Numbered from the stretch's first letter, positions 40,301 through 49,527 are shown. The stretch is 64,000 nucleotides of DNA from Parcubacteria group bacterium (GCA_028286605.1 JAQBRE010000002.1:372001-436000); one strand, 5' to 3'. Program-made: numbers and translations. Notes: generated by a model not told the origin, from the letters alone.

Positions 40301-41132
40301 GGTTTTCGAGACTGGCGAGTTTACGGAGCCACTTCTTCTGTTCGCGCGCATAGTGCCAGAGCTTTACGGATAGGGAACCGAGGAGCGATTCTTCGGTGCG
40401 TTCGTCGCGGAGGTATTCGCCAACAATTCGGTATTCAAGGCCGAGCTCATTCAGACGTGCGTCGCCGACACGTTCGCGGGTCTGGCGTACCTCCTCGATG
40501 AGGCCGTTCTGGAGCGCCTGCAGCAGGCGCTCTTCGATGCGCGGCCGCAATTCCTCCTTTGGTGGGTCTATCACCACCCACTGCACATTGTAGAGCGCCT
40601 CACGTTGTACACGTTCCGGCACCGCGCCGCGCAGGGTGATAATCTCAAGCGCACGAACGAGCCTGCGACGGTTGTTCGAATCCAGCATGCCAGCACGACG
40701 CGGATCTTTAGCGAGGACCTGCGCAAATAGTTCCTGCGTTGAAAGCTTCTCGAGTTCGATGCGCAGTGCCGGGTCACTCGGAATTTCCGGCAAACCATAT
40801 ATCAGTGCATCGAAATAGAAATGAGTACCGCCGGCAAGGACGGGCACCTTGCCGCGTGCGTGCAAATCAGCGATGAGTTTTTTGGCATCGACGACGAAGT
40901 CGCCGGCACTGTACGCATCTTCCGGTTCACGGATATCGATCAGATGATGCAGGATGCCCTGCATCTCTTCTTTCGAGATCTTTTCCGTCCCGATATCGAG
41001 CGTGCGATACACCTGACGTGAATCTACCGATATGACCTCGCCATCATACTCTTGGGCAAGCGCGATAGCTTTGGCGGACTTGCCGCTGGCCGTAGGGCCG
41101 ATGACGGCAATAATAGGTTGAAGAGGCTCCAT
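40284..41132 (-). CDS. miaA: tRNA dimethylallyltransferase
   Basis: Adds the isopentenyl group to A37 of tRNAs reading UNN codons. 282 residues: P-loop GPTASGKS (about 12-19), SVDSRQVYRTLDIGT, the AGGTHFYFDAL segment and NNRRRLVRALEI. Complete though slightly short. The isoprenoid donor must come from a pathway or uptake not visible here. Confidence 0.95.
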   Translation of the reverse strand: MEPLQPIIAVIGPTASGKSAKAIALAQEYDGEVISVDSRQVYRTLDIGTEKISKEEMQGILHHLIDIREPEDAYSAGDFVVDAKKLIADLHARGKVPVLAGGTHFYFDALIYGLPEIPSDPALRIELEKLSTQELFAQVLAKDPRRAGMLDSNNRRRLVRALEIITLRGAVPERVQREALYNVQWVVIDPPKEELRPRIEERLLQALQNGLIEEVRQTRERVGDARLNELGLEYRIVGEYLRDERTEESLLGSLSVKLWHYAREQKKWLRKLASLENPTEAS

Positions 41133-41193
41133 GCGCGTTTATGCAGGCGATGCTATCATACAATCCTCACTAGCAGGTAATTACACTCTTCGT

Positions 41194-41874
41194 ATGTCAC
41201 CAGAAAAAAGCGGCCAGAAGGGGCGAAAGAGCAATTATTGCGAATACTGCGGCGACTTTCACGACTCATTTTGTGAATATACTTGCGCGGTACGCGTGGG
41301 CGAAGTGATTCCTGACTACGAATTCGAGTCGTTCCAGAACGAGAAGATCAGTACGATGAAGTTCTCTGACTTCCGTGGCAAGTGGCTCGTCGTGATGTTC
41401 TATCCGGGAGACTTTACCTTCGTGTGTCCGACCGAACTTGAAGATATGGCGAGCTTCTATGAAAAGTTCCAGGCAATGAATACGGAAGTGATTTCGTTTT
41501 CAACCGACACGGTGTTCACGCACAAGGCATGGCATGACACGTCTGAAGCGATAAAGAAAGTGAACTTTCCGATGGGTTCTGATCCCTCAGGCAAGATCGC
41601 TTCCGCGTTTGGTACGCTTATCGAAGGTGGCGAGCTTCAGCTTACGCCGGACGAAGGTCTTTCGCTCCGCGGTACGTTCGTCATAGACCCGAGCGGCACT
41701 CTTCGCACGCTCGAGATACATGACAATAGCGTCGGCCGCAAAGCGGCCGAGACATTCCGCAAAGTGCAGGCTGCGCAGTATGTTGAAACGCATGCAGGCC
41801 AGGTGTGCCCTGCATCGTGGGAGCCAGGCGATGACACTCTCGAGCCAGGGATTAATCTGGTGGGGAAAATCTAG
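41194..41874 (+). CDS. Peroxiredoxin (2-Cys, AhpC-like)
   Basis: Thiol peroxidase reducing hydroperoxides. 226 residues. Peroxidatic Cys78 in DFTFVCPTE, resolving Cys205 in GQVCPASW, and the conserved Arg region in LRGTFVIDPSG. The first 31 residues are an unusual extension with four Cys (YCEYCGDFHDSFCEYTC) that may bind zinc or act in thiol relay. TACACT ends 6 nt before ATG 41194; the frame extends upstream but past the promoter. Probably fed by trxB. Confidence 0.92.
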   Translation: MSPEKSGQKGRKSNYCEYCGDFHDSFCEYTCAVRVGEVIPDYEFESFQNEKISTMKFSDFRGKWLVVMFYPGDFTFVCPTELEDMASFYEKFQAMNTEVISFSTDTVFTHKAWHDTSEAIKKVNFPMGSDPSGKIASAFGTLIEGGELQLTPDEGLSLRGTFVIDPSGTLRTLEIHDNSVGRKAAETFRKVQAAQYVETHAGQVCPASWEPGDDTLEPGINLVGKI

Positions 41875-41899
41875 CGAGAAAATAAAGAAAAGATAAAGT

Positions 41900-41929
41900 A
41901 AAACCCGTCCGATAGTCTGGACGGGTTTT
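41900..41929 (+). terminator. Terminator of peroxiredoxin
   Basis: AAAACCCGTCC/GGACGGGTTTT, 11 bp with an 8-nt loop. May serve the convergent 41951-42121 gene too. Confidence 0.85.
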
Positions 41930-41950
41930 CGCTTTCGCGTGAGCGCTGTT

Positions 41951-42121
41951 CTAGCGCTGGGTGGAAGCCGTTTCGGTTTCCTTGGTTCTTATTTCACGAC
42001 CTCGCTTCATCCAGTCGAGTACTGTCTTCCGTGATGGGAATTCACCGGATTTCTTTTCCGGAACAGGCTTGCTAAAGGCGTCGTGAATCATCCGTACGTC
42101 GTGATCATCTTCTTCGCACAT
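41951..42121 (-). CDS. Small charged protein after the NDK-like gene (Shine-Dalgarno class)
   Basis: 56 residues from ATG 42121 preceded by GGGGGAA. Charged (EEDDHD start; KRGREIRTKETE near the end) with the central segment KKSGEFPSRKTVLDWMKRG. No hydrophobic segment. It follows the NDK-like gene by 34 nt on the same strand, so they are probably one unit. Function unknown. Confidence 0.5.
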   Translation of the reverse strand: MCEEDDHDVRMIHDAFSKPVPEKKSGEFPSRKTVLDWMKRGREIRTKETETASTQR

Positions 42122-42155
42122 AGTTCCCCCGAACAAAGGACAAGGTATGAACATA

Positions 42156-42575
42156 TCATGACGGAAAGAAAAGTGCGATATCCCGTTTGGCCTCCCGCAT
42201 ATCCACCGGACGATGCATCACATTTTCCCACCAGTCCCATCCGTCGATATGCTGCGGGCTCGTGTGCTCGCTATAACGGAATCGAATACTGTTAGGAGAA
42301 CATCGGCGAGGGTCGCTGTGGCAACCAATTACCGCAAGAAGCTGCACGATGTTTGGCGTACGTACTTGCAGCGCAAGACCAGCTTTCCCAATCATACTCG
42401 CCGCGATGTGTGTACGTGCAGCAGCATTCATGTGGTCATAGAGCTGGTGAATCATATCCTCGGTATAAATGATTCGACTACGTTCTCGTACGCACATACC
42501 AGCACGCACAAGCGACTGAATGATTTCCGCTGCGTGCGGCAGGCCATCTGGTTTAATGATGCAACACACGTCCAT
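42156..42575 (-). CDS. Divergent nucleoside diphosphate kinase-like protein
   Basis: 139 residues following the NDK fold order: CIIKPDGLPHAAEII (kinase IIKPDAV), AGM-x-V-x-ERSRI, and the nucleotide-contact region VIGCHSDPRRCSPNSIRFRYSE. The expected active-site histidine region reads NVMHRPVDMREAKRDIALFF, in which a His is kept but the NGTHGSDS context is lost. NDK balances NTP pools; here activity is uncertain. GGGGAG precedes the ATG and TATACT lies upstream, so it is in the Shine-Dalgarno class. Confidence 0.65.
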   Translation of the reverse strand: MDVCCIIKPDGLPHAAEIIQSLVRAGMCVRERSRIIYTEDMIHQLYDHMNAAARTHIAASMIGKAGLALQVRTPNIVQLLAVIGCHSDPRRCSPNSIRFRYSEHTSPQHIDGWDWWENVMHRPVDMREAKRDIALFFPS

Positions 42576-42730
42576 CGAGTTTTCTCCCCATGAGTGTCAG
42601 TCCGTGAATGAGTATAGCTAATAAGGCATCAAGGAGTCTTAAAGACTTCCTAAAGTTTTCCTGAAGATATAAAAGAGTTATTTGGCCTCAAGACAAGCTG
42701 AATAGAAGCCTGCAGCCATAGAGTTATTCT

Positions 42731-43117
42731 ATGGAAGATTTTGATTCATGGAACAAGTCCAAAAAACTGGATTACAGTAACTCTAAACCGGAAGTATTTC
42801 CAAAAGCAGGAGAAGTTTGGTTAACCGTTCTTGGAAAGAACATTGGATACGAACAGAATGGAGTGACCGATAGATTTATTAGACCTTGTCTCATTGTTAA
42901 GAAATTTAATAATGGGATGTTTTGGGTGGTTCCACTCTCAAGTAAGCAAAAGAAATTTAATTTCTATTTTAATTTTCTTGATCCAAATGGGTTACCTGTG
43001 TCTGCGATACTTGCCCAATTAAGAATGATAAGTAGCAAGCGCTTTTCAAAGCGTTTGTATAGTATGGATATCAAAACGTACCTTCGAATTAAGGGCAGAC
43101 TAAAATCGTTTTTATAA
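42731..43117 (+). CDS. PemK/MazF-fold toxin-like protein, copy 2
   Basis: 128 residues, a paralogue of 5260-5646 with the same length and the same N-terminal extension pattern (DFDSWNKSKKLDYS against DFKGWNKQKSDIDD). The barrel core has GEVWLTVLGKNIGYE, RPCLIVKKFNNGMFWVVPLS and ILAQLRMI. No antitoxin gene adjacent. TAGAGT ends 6 nt before ATG and a terminator follows at 43125-43148. Conserved extension and missing antitoxin suggest a specialised MazF-fold subfamily. Confidence 0.75.
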   Translation: MEDFDSWNKSKKLDYSNSKPEVFPKAGEVWLTVLGKNIGYEQNGVTDRFIRPCLIVKKFNNGMFWVVPLSSKQKKFNFYFNFLDPNGLPVSAILAQLRMISSKRFSKRLYSMDIKTYLRIKGRLKSFL

Positions 43118-43124
43118 TAATCCA

Positions 43125-43148
43125 AAATCCCGCCGTGAGGCGGGATTT
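43125..43148 (+). terminator. Terminator of PemK-like gene 2
   Basis: AAATCCCGCC-GTGA-GGCGGGATTT, 10-bp stem with A and T flanks. Confidence 0.85.
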
Positions 43149-43281
43149 GTTGGAGTCCACAATGGACACTTTGGCTATGGATCCCTAATTAATAGAAATC
43201 TCCCGGAGCCCACGAGGGCGCTGTCGCGAACCGGAGCTCGCTTGTGGCCATTATATCAAATCTGTTTTTTGAGTCTAGCAG

Positions 43282-43362
43282 TGCCGGGGGAGGGACTCGA
43301 ACCCTCAAGCCTTGCGGCAGAGGGTTTTGAATCCTCCGCGTATACCATTCCGCCACCCCGGC
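43282..43362 (-). tRNA. tRNA-Leu (CAA)
   Basis: Class II, acceptor GCCGGGG/CCCCGGC, discriminator A, anticodon loop TTCAAAA (anticodon CAA), T arm GAGGG-TTCGAGT-CCCTC. The anticodon stem has an A31-C39 mismatch. CCA not encoded. Confidence 0.92.
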
Positions 43363-43380
43363 GATATCGACATCGTACGC

Positions 43381-43417
43381 TAGCATCCGCGCATCGCAAA
43401 GCGATGCGCGGATGCTA
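43381..43417. repeat. 17-bp inverted repeat abutting the parB promoter
   Basis: Arms 43381-43397 and 43401-43417 are perfect with loop AAA. The right arm overlaps the -10 box TACAAT (43416-43421) of parB. It sits between divergent tRNA-Leu and parB, so it is upstream of both and could be an operator. Confidence 0.8.
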
Positions 43418-43430
43418 CAATTCCTCCATC

Positions 43431-44438
43431 ATGGCTGACGCGAATTACGTTCCTACCAAGTACGACTCCGTATTCTGGGTACCCACTGAGCGTGTCCAGC
43501 CCAATCCATACCAGCCGCGGCGCGAGTTCGACGAAGAGCGCCTGAAGGCGCTCGCCGAGAGCATCCGCCAGTATGGCGTGCTCCAGCCGCTCGTGGTGAC
43601 GCGTAGCGAGGTTGAGACGCTTATGGGTGGCCTGCAGAGTACCTATGAACTTATTGCCGGTGAGCGCCGCTTACGCGCCTCACGATTGATCGGTCTGAAG
43701 GAAGTGCCGGTTATCATCCGCGTCGGCGAACAGACTGACGGCATGAAGCTCGAGCTCGCGATCATCGAGAACGTGCAGCGCGAAGATCTTAATTCAATAG
43801 ACCGCGCAAAGGCGCTCGCCCAGCTCGCTACCGAGTTCGGCCTTTCGCATGGTGAGATCGGCGCGAAGGTTGGTCGCAGCCGCGAATATGTTTCTAACTC
43901 GATTCGCCTGCTCCTCCTTCCTGATGCGATACAACAAGCAGTGGTAGATAAAGAAATTACTGAAGGCCATGCGCGCGCACTTTTGATGCTTAACGATAAG
44001 CCGGAGGAACGCGATACGCTCTTCAAGGAAATCGTTCTTAAGAAAACATCCGTGCGAATGGTAGAGCAACTCGCGCGTCGCTTGGCACAAGACAAGATCC
44101 GCAAGCATGACAAGACGCCCGAAATGATGGCTTTGGAGAAGTCGCTCACAGAAACACTTGGTACGCGCGTGCTTATTGAAAACCGCCCAAAGGGCGGTCG
44201 TGTCCTCATCGAATTCTTTTCTCCGGAAGACCTCTCGCACATCGCGCAGATACTTGCAGAGCGTAATGAGCAGCAAGCTGCGATGAGCAAAGAAGCGACT
44301 GAATCAGTAGAGACGATGCCTGAACCGATGCCAGTGCACCCGAACACCACGCAGCTTACGCGCGAAATGCCTGAAGAAGCGGTTGCAGAAGAAGTCGTTG
44401 ACGAAGACCTCTACGCGGTGAGCAGCTTCAGTGTCTAG
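43431..44438 (+). CDS. parB: Chromosome-partitioning protein ParB
   Basis: CTP-dependent clamp loading at parS. 335 residues: NPYQPRREFDEERL, the C-motif GERRLRASR for CTP/parS-linked gating, ENVQREDLN, and a helix-turn-helix (LSHGEIGAKVGRSREYVSNSI). The C-terminal third is less typical and ends in an acidic tail. TACAAT ends 9 nt before ATG 43431. parA is not adjacent. It overlaps the RSH gene by 4 nt tail to tail. Confidence 0.92.
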   Translation: MADANYVPTKYDSVFWVPTERVQPNPYQPRREFDEERLKALAESIRQYGVLQPLVVTRSEVETLMGGLQSTYELIAGERRLRASRLIGLKEVPVIIRVGEQTDGMKLELAIIENVQREDLNSIDRAKALAQLATEFGLSHGEIGAKVGRSREYVSNSIRLLLLPDAIQQAVVDKEITEGHARALLMLNDKPEERDTLFKEIVLKKTSVRMVEQLARRLAQDKIRKHDKTPEMMALEKSLTETLGTRVLIENRPKGGRVLIEFFSPEDLSHIAQILAERNEQQAAMSKEATESVETMPEPMPVHPNTTQLTREMPEEAVAEEVVDEDLYAVSSFSV

Positions 44439-46117
44439 TTAGATTTCTTGTGCTGCGACTTCATGTGTCGCGGTGCTTTTTTCGTACGTATCTTCACCGG
44501 CTTCAAATCTCCCTTAGGAGAAACGGTACCTCGTTCGGATATTTCAAGCGCAACACGGACTTGTCGGCGTGCGAGGCTGGTGCGTGCGTAGTCTAACCAT
44601 TTCGCAGTGGGATGCGCTGAAGCGCGCTCAAGAATTTCCACTACGTCGCCGTTTCGAAGCGCGGTATCGAACGATACGAGCTTACTGTTTACTTTCGCTC
44701 CATACATATGATTTCCAAGCTCGCCATGTATCGCATAGGCGAAATCAACTGCCGTTGAGTTGGTGGGAAGGTCTATAACGTCGCCCTTCGGCGTGAATAC
44801 GAATACGCGATGCGAGAAGAAGTCTTCACGGAGGCCCTGTACGAAATCTTCGCTTCCTGCGGCTGGGGCATGCGCATCGGCAAGTTCTGCAAGCCAGCGC
44901 GGAGCCGTCTCTACTTTCTTTGCTTTGGGCTTTTCTTTCGATTTAGTGGGCGCAGGCGTAATAGGCGATACGTTCTTGCCGCGTGAAAGATTAAGAAGGC
45001 TCGGCACGAGTCCGCGCATCCATGATAGCGAAAGGCGCTGGAATGCTTGCTTCTGCGCACCGGTACCTAGCTTGCTTGCCGTGTCGCCAATCTGCTTATA
45101 CGACATATGCGACGCGATGCCGTACTGGGCGCGCTGATGCATCTCTTCCGTGCGGACCTGCACTTCTACGATGCCCGCGTCGCTGGTTAGCACGGTGGTA
45201 TGCAACGACTGATAGCCGTTCGGCTTCGTGAAAGAAATATAGTCTTTGAATTCACCCGGAAGTGGCTTCCAAAGCGAATGGATAACGCCGAGCACCACGT
45301 AGCAATCATCAACGCTCTGCACTATTACGCGCAGCGCAGCGATGTCATGGATCTTCGTGATGTCGTCGTTCTTGCGCTTCAGTTTCTGATGTAGGCTCCA
45401 CAAGCCTTTCATGCGCACGCCCGTACGAAAATTCTTCAGGCCGCGACGTGCGAGCGCATGCTGCAGCTCCTTCTGCACGCGAACCAACCCTTCTTCAGTC
45501 TCTTTCGTCTGCATCTTACGGAGTTCGAGCACGTGCGCATGCGCGTCCATATCGACGAACGGGAAAGAAAGATCCTCGAGATCTCGCTTCAGCATTCCCA
45601 TACCGAGGCGGTCTGCTAGCGGGGCATAGATTTCCAGCGTTTCAAGAGCGATGCGTTCGCGCTTCGCTTCGGGCACGTGCTGGAGCGTCGTCATATTGTG
45701 ATACCGATCTGCGAGCTTAATGATGAGCACGCGCACGTCTGCGGAAGTCGCAACGAGCAAGCGGCGCAGGGATTCAGCGTGGCGCTCTGCGCCACGATAC
45801 TTATGCTTTCCGAGCTTCGTCACTCCCTCTACCAAAAAGCGCACATCGCTTCCGAATTCCTTTTCAATCTCATCTTCAGTAACGCCGGTGTCCTCAACCG
45901 TATCGTGCAGCAACCCTGCAGCGATAGTGTCCGCGTCCATACCAAGCTCGGCCAAATGCTTCCCAACTGCCGCAGGGTGAAGGAAATAGGGCTCGCCAGA
46001 ATAGCGCTTGTGTTCCTTGTGCGCGTTCTCTGAAAAGGCATACGCTTTGCGTACCAACGCTTCCTCATCCGCAGACGGTTCGCGCATTGCTGCCAGAATC
46101 TCCTTGACGGTAGTCAT
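44435..46117 (-). CDS. RelA/SpoT-family (p)ppGpp synthetase/hydrolase
   Basis: 560 residues. HD hydrolase domain (YFLHPAAV His47, GLLHDTVEDT His71-Asp72), synthetase domain (IHDIAALRVIV, DYISFTKPNGYQSLHT), then a TGS domain near residue 430. The long C-terminal ACT part of full RSH proteins is missing. Both catalytic domains look intact, so a bifunctional stringent-response enzyme is likely. TATACT ends 9 nt before ATG. Confidence 0.93.
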   Translation of the reverse strand: MTTVKEILAAMREPSADEEALVRKAYAFSENAHKEHKRYSGEPYFLHPAAVGKHLAELGMDADTIAAGLLHDTVEDTGVTEDEIEKEFGSDVRFLVEGVTKLGKHKYRGAERHAESLRRLLVATSADVRVLIIKLADRYHNMTTLQHVPEAKRERIALETLEIYAPLADRLGMGMLKRDLEDLSFPFVDMDAHAHVLELRKMQTKETEEGLVRVQKELQHALARRGLKNFRTGVRMKGLWSLHQKLKRKNDDITKIHDIAALRVIVQSVDDCYVVLGVIHSLWKPLPGEFKDYISFTKPNGYQSLHTTVLTSDAGIVEVQVRTEEMHQRAQYGIASHMSYKQIGDTASKLGTGAQKQAFQRLSLSWMRGLVPSLLNLSRGKNVSPITPAPTKSKEKPKAKKVETAPRWLAELADAHAPAAGSEDFVQGLREDFFSHRVFVFTPKGDVIDLPTNSTAVDFAYAIHGELGNHMYGAKVNSKLVSFDTALRNGDVVEILERASAHPTAKWLDYARTSLARRQVRVALEISERGTVSPKGDLKPVKIRTKKAPRHMKSQHKKSN

Positions 46118-46141
46118 AGCAAGGAGAGTATAGCATTTAGG

Positions 46142-48613
46142 CTATTTCAGATATTCAGCGGCTTCGAGCGGCGTGAGTTCGTCGGCTTTCTGCGATTCAG
46201 GAAGGTAGATGCGACGGAGGCCTTTCTTCAGGAAGAGTCCCTGTTTCGATTTGTAGAGGACGATGGTCTTGCCGGTCTTCGGATGCTTTCCGACTTCCTG
46301 CACGATTTCAACGCCGCGTGGCGGCTGCTTCGGCATCGCAAGTATGGCGAGGGCTTCTTCAAGCGTGATCGTGTACGGATCACCCTTCTTTATTGAACGG
46401 AATTCGCCGTCGTACGCGATGTACGGGCCGAAGCGTCCGGTGTTCGCCATGATCGGCTTTTCAGTTAGCGGATTATTGCCGAGCTCGCGGGGAAGGGAAA
46501 GATACTTCACGGCATCAGCGAGGGTAACGTTCGCAAGGTCTGTTCCTGCAGGAATGCTGGCGCGCTTCACATTGAGCTTCGGCTTCTTCGCTTTCGCGAC
46601 ACGCTTCTTTGCGACTTTCTTCGCCGTCTTCTTGGCTGATTTCTTTTTCGGAGTCGTTTCTGTCGCTTCGATAGCTTTCTCCACATCATCAATAACTTCA
46701 GTAGCTGGCTCTTCTGCAGGTGCAGTCTCAAGCGGCATCTCTACGTAGGGACCGAAGCGACCCGTGCGAATGAAAATAGGCTGGCCTGTTTCAGGATGCG
46801 TGCCGATCGGCTCGTCCTGCTTGAGTTCTGTACCGTCTTCCTGGCGCGCGCCGACGCATTCCGGATAGCGGGTGCAGCTCATGAATATGCCGCCACGGCC
46901 GAGCTTGAATTCCATCTTCGCACCGCAGATAGGGCACGGGAATTCGTCGGGTACGGCGCCAAGCGAGGTTGCTTTTGGTAGTGATTCCTTCGAGGCGATC
47001 GCTTTCTCGAACGGTCCGTAGAAGGCAGTCATTGTCGGAAGATAGCCGCGTTCGCCGCGTGCGATCTCATCGAGCTCATCTTCCATCTCTGCCGTGAAGA
47101 CGTCTGAAATGTATTCTGCGAAATGCTCTTCGAGCCAGCCAGATACCACCATGCCTGTTGCGGTTGGCGTTAGGGTACGTCCTGTTTTTTCAACATAGCC
47201 GCGATCCTGAATGGTCTTCATCGTGGATGCGTAGGTTGAAGGACGGCCGATGCCGCGCTTTTCCAGTTCCTTGATCAAGCCCGCTTCGGTGTATCGATTG
47301 GGCGGTTCGGTCTGTTTCTCTTCTTCACCGAGCGAGAGGAGCGTGAGCGCTTCGTTTATCTCGAGTTTCGGAAGTTCTACATCTTCGCCGCGCGCTTTGG
47401 TATCGCAGGCGAGCCATCCGGGGAAAAGAATGCGCGAACCGGTCGTGGTGAATGCAGGAATATCTGCCTCTGCCTGCGATGTAACGGTGGTACGCAATGT
47501 ACGAGCCGCCTTCATCTGCGAAGCGACCGTACGGCGGCGTATGAGGTCATACAGAGCCTGCTCATCGCCAGGAGCACCTGCCTTTACGTTGCCAGGATTC
47601 GTCGGACGCACTGCTTCGTGCGCTTCCTGCGCATTCTTGCTCTTCGTCTTATAGATATGGCGTTCTGCATATTCTTTTCCGAACTCGCTTTCTGCTACGG
47701 AAAGAAGTTTCTCGATAGCATCCATGCCGAGGTTCACGGAGTCTGTACGCATGTACGTGATGTGTCCGGCTTCGTACAGCTTCTGCGCGGCACGCATAGT
47801 GCGCGAAGGCGAGAAGCCGAGACGGGTAGAAGCAGACTGCTGCAGGGTTGAAGTGGTGAATGGGGCACGCGGAACGCGTTCTTCCTCACGCTCCTTGATG
47901 TCTGCGATCTTCCACTTAGACTCACGGCCGAGCTTCACGATTCGCTCTGCTTCTTCGCGGGTTGCTGGCTGCTCCACGCACTTCGCCAGGAACTCTGCAC
48001 CGCTCTTCGCTTTGAGCATCGCTTCGAGTACGAAATAGGTGACCGGGATAAATGCTTTTATTTCGCGCTCACGTTCCGCAAGGATTCGAAGCGCTGGGGA
48101 TTGCACGCGGCCAGCTGAAAGGCCATAGCGCACCTTCTTCCAGATGAGTCCCGAAAGATCGTAGCCCACGATGCGGTCCAGCACGCGGCGCGCCTCCTGC
48201 GCTTCGCGCAGATTCTCATCTATCAAGCGCGGATGCGCGAGCGCTTCTTCCACCGCAGCCTTGGTAATTTCATGAAAGACCACACGCTTCGGTTTCTTCA
48301 AGCCCACAGCCTGCTGGATGTGCCAGGCAATCGCTTCGCCTTCGCGGTCGGGGTCTGTCGCAAGAAAGATATCGCTTGCCCGGGCTGCTGCCTTCTGGAT
48401 CTTCTCGATAACCTCGCGCTTGTCTGCGTTGATGACGTAGCGGGGAATGAAGCCGCCTTCGATGTCGACGGCGTCCTTATTGGTTTTAGGGAGGTCTCGT
48501 ACGTGGCCTACGGAAGCAAGCACCTCGTATTCATTCCCGAGGTACTGCTGAATAGTCCGAGCCTTCGCCGGAGATTCCACTATGAGAAGTTTTTTGCCAG
48601 TTGCTGATGCCAT
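46142..48613 (-). CDS. topA: DNA topoisomerase I
   Basis: Relaxes negative supercoils. 823 residues: Toprim (LLIVESPAKART at the start, ATDPDREGEAIAWH), catalytic Tyr in TYMRTDSVNL, a four-Cys zinc finger (CPICGAKMEFKLG...CTRYPEC), then acidic and Lys/Ala-rich linkers (KKSAKKTAKKVAKKR) and two Topo-C repeats (ANTGRFGPYIAYDGEF; KTIVLYKSKQGLFLKKG). Confidence 0.96.
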   Translation of the reverse strand: MASATGKKLLIVESPAKARTIQQYLGNEYEVLASVGHVRDLPKTNKDAVDIEGGFIPRYVINADKREVIEKIQKAAARASDIFLATDPDREGEAIAWHIQQAVGLKKPKRVVFHEITKAAVEEALAHPRLIDENLREAQEARRVLDRIVGYDLSGLIWKKVRYGLSAGRVQSPALRILAEREREIKAFIPVTYFVLEAMLKAKSGAEFLAKCVEQPATREEAERIVKLGRESKWKIADIKEREEERVPRAPFTTSTLQQSASTRLGFSPSRTMRAAQKLYEAGHITYMRTDSVNLGMDAIEKLLSVAESEFGKEYAERHIYKTKSKNAQEAHEAVRPTNPGNVKAGAPGDEQALYDLIRRRTVASQMKAARTLRTTVTSQAEADIPAFTTTGSRILFPGWLACDTKARGEDVELPKLEINEALTLLSLGEEEKQTEPPNRYTEAGLIKELEKRGIGRPSTYASTMKTIQDRGYVEKTGRTLTPTATGMVVSGWLEEHFAEYISDVFTAEMEDELDEIARGERGYLPTMTAFYGPFEKAIASKESLPKATSLGAVPDEFPCPICGAKMEFKLGRGGIFMSCTRYPECVGARQEDGTELKQDEPIGTHPETGQPIFIRTGRFGPYVEMPLETAPAEEPATEVIDDVEKAIEATETTPKKKSAKKTAKKVAKKRVAKAKKPKLNVKRASIPAGTDLANVTLADAVKYLSLPRELGNNPLTEKPIMANTGRFGPYIAYDGEFRSIKKGDPYTITLEEALAILAMPKQPPRGVEIVQEVGKHPKTGKTIVLYKSKQGLFLKKGLRRIYLPESQKADELTPLEAAEYLK

Positions 48614-48663
48614 AAAGCTAACTCATACCGCGCATACCTATATATGGTCAAGCGGTGCATACC

Positions 48664-49527
48664 TTATATACGGTGCCAGGTACCGAATCGTTCTGTTATA
48701 AAACCCTGTAATTCTAAGGCGCTTAGGGCTGAAAGCACTTCGTGCGTTCGCATATTTGCGCGACGAATCAAATCGTCGCGCGAACACGGCTCTGCAAGCA
48801 GTTCGTACAGGATTCGTTCGGTCTCTGAAAGAAGCGGGAGCGCGTGCTGCGCAATATCTTCAGGTGTTTCCGGAATGGCGATACCGAGCGCTTCTAGTAT
48901 GTGCGCCGGCTCGCTCACGAGCATTGCGCCGAGGCGCAGGAACTGATGCGAGCCGGCACTGTGCACTCCTTTAATAGGATGCGGCACGCACAGCAAATCC
49001 CGATTATAATCTGCAGCCAATCGTGCGGTTATGAGCGTTCCGGATTTCTCACCCGCCTCAATCATAAGCACCGCCTGCGATATCCCGACCATAATTCGAT
49101 TACGCGAAGGGAAATCATACTGCCGCGCAGCGTGGTCTGGCGGATGTTCTGAAAGCAGCGCGCCGCCCGCATCCAGAATCTTCTGTGCGAGGTCTCTATT
49201 CGATCGCGGATACAGGACGTGATCACCTAAGCCGGAACCAGGAATCGCGACCGTGTGCAATCCGTTAGCGAGCGCTGCACGATGCGCACAGGCGTCGGCG
49301 CCGAGGGCTAAACCAGAAACGATAGAGATGTTGTAGCCCGATAATCCTGCAATCAAGTATTCGCATGATTCACGCCCGTACCGAGTGAGTGCCCGTGAAC
49401 CTACGACCGCAAGCAGCTTCGTTTCAGGAGAAGGCAATGTGCCCCGCAGCCATAGCTTTTTCGGTGGCTGCGGTATTTCCAGCAGTTGGGGTGGCAATGA
49501 ATCTGATTCAATGGTGGTGATTTCCAT
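48664..49527 (-). CDS. dprA: DNA-processing protein DprA
   Basis: Loads RecA on incoming single-stranded DNA. 287 residues from ATG 49527 (CATACT ends 7 nt upstream; an in-frame ATG at 49545 lies upstream of that box). Rossmann core: VGSRALTRYG, SGLALGADACAHRAAL, VAIPGSGLG, YPRSNRDL, SEHPPD, FPSRNRIMVGIS, AGEKSGTLITA. A winged-helix C-terminal domain (about 215-287) is present. Suggests natural uptake of DNA. Confidence 0.95.
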   Translation of the reverse strand: MEITTIESDSLPPQLLEIPQPPKKLWLRGTLPSPETKLLAVVGSRALTRYGRESCEYLIAGLSGYNISIVSGLALGADACAHRAALANGLHTVAIPGSGLGDHVLYPRSNRDLAQKILDAGGALLSEHPPDHAARQYDFPSRNRIMVGISQAVLMIEAGEKSGTLITARLAADYNRDLLCVPHPIKGVHSAGSHQFLRLGAMLVSEPAHILEALGIAIPETPEDIAQHALPLLSETERILYELLAEPCSRDDLIRRANMRTHEVLSALSALELQGFITERFGTWHRI

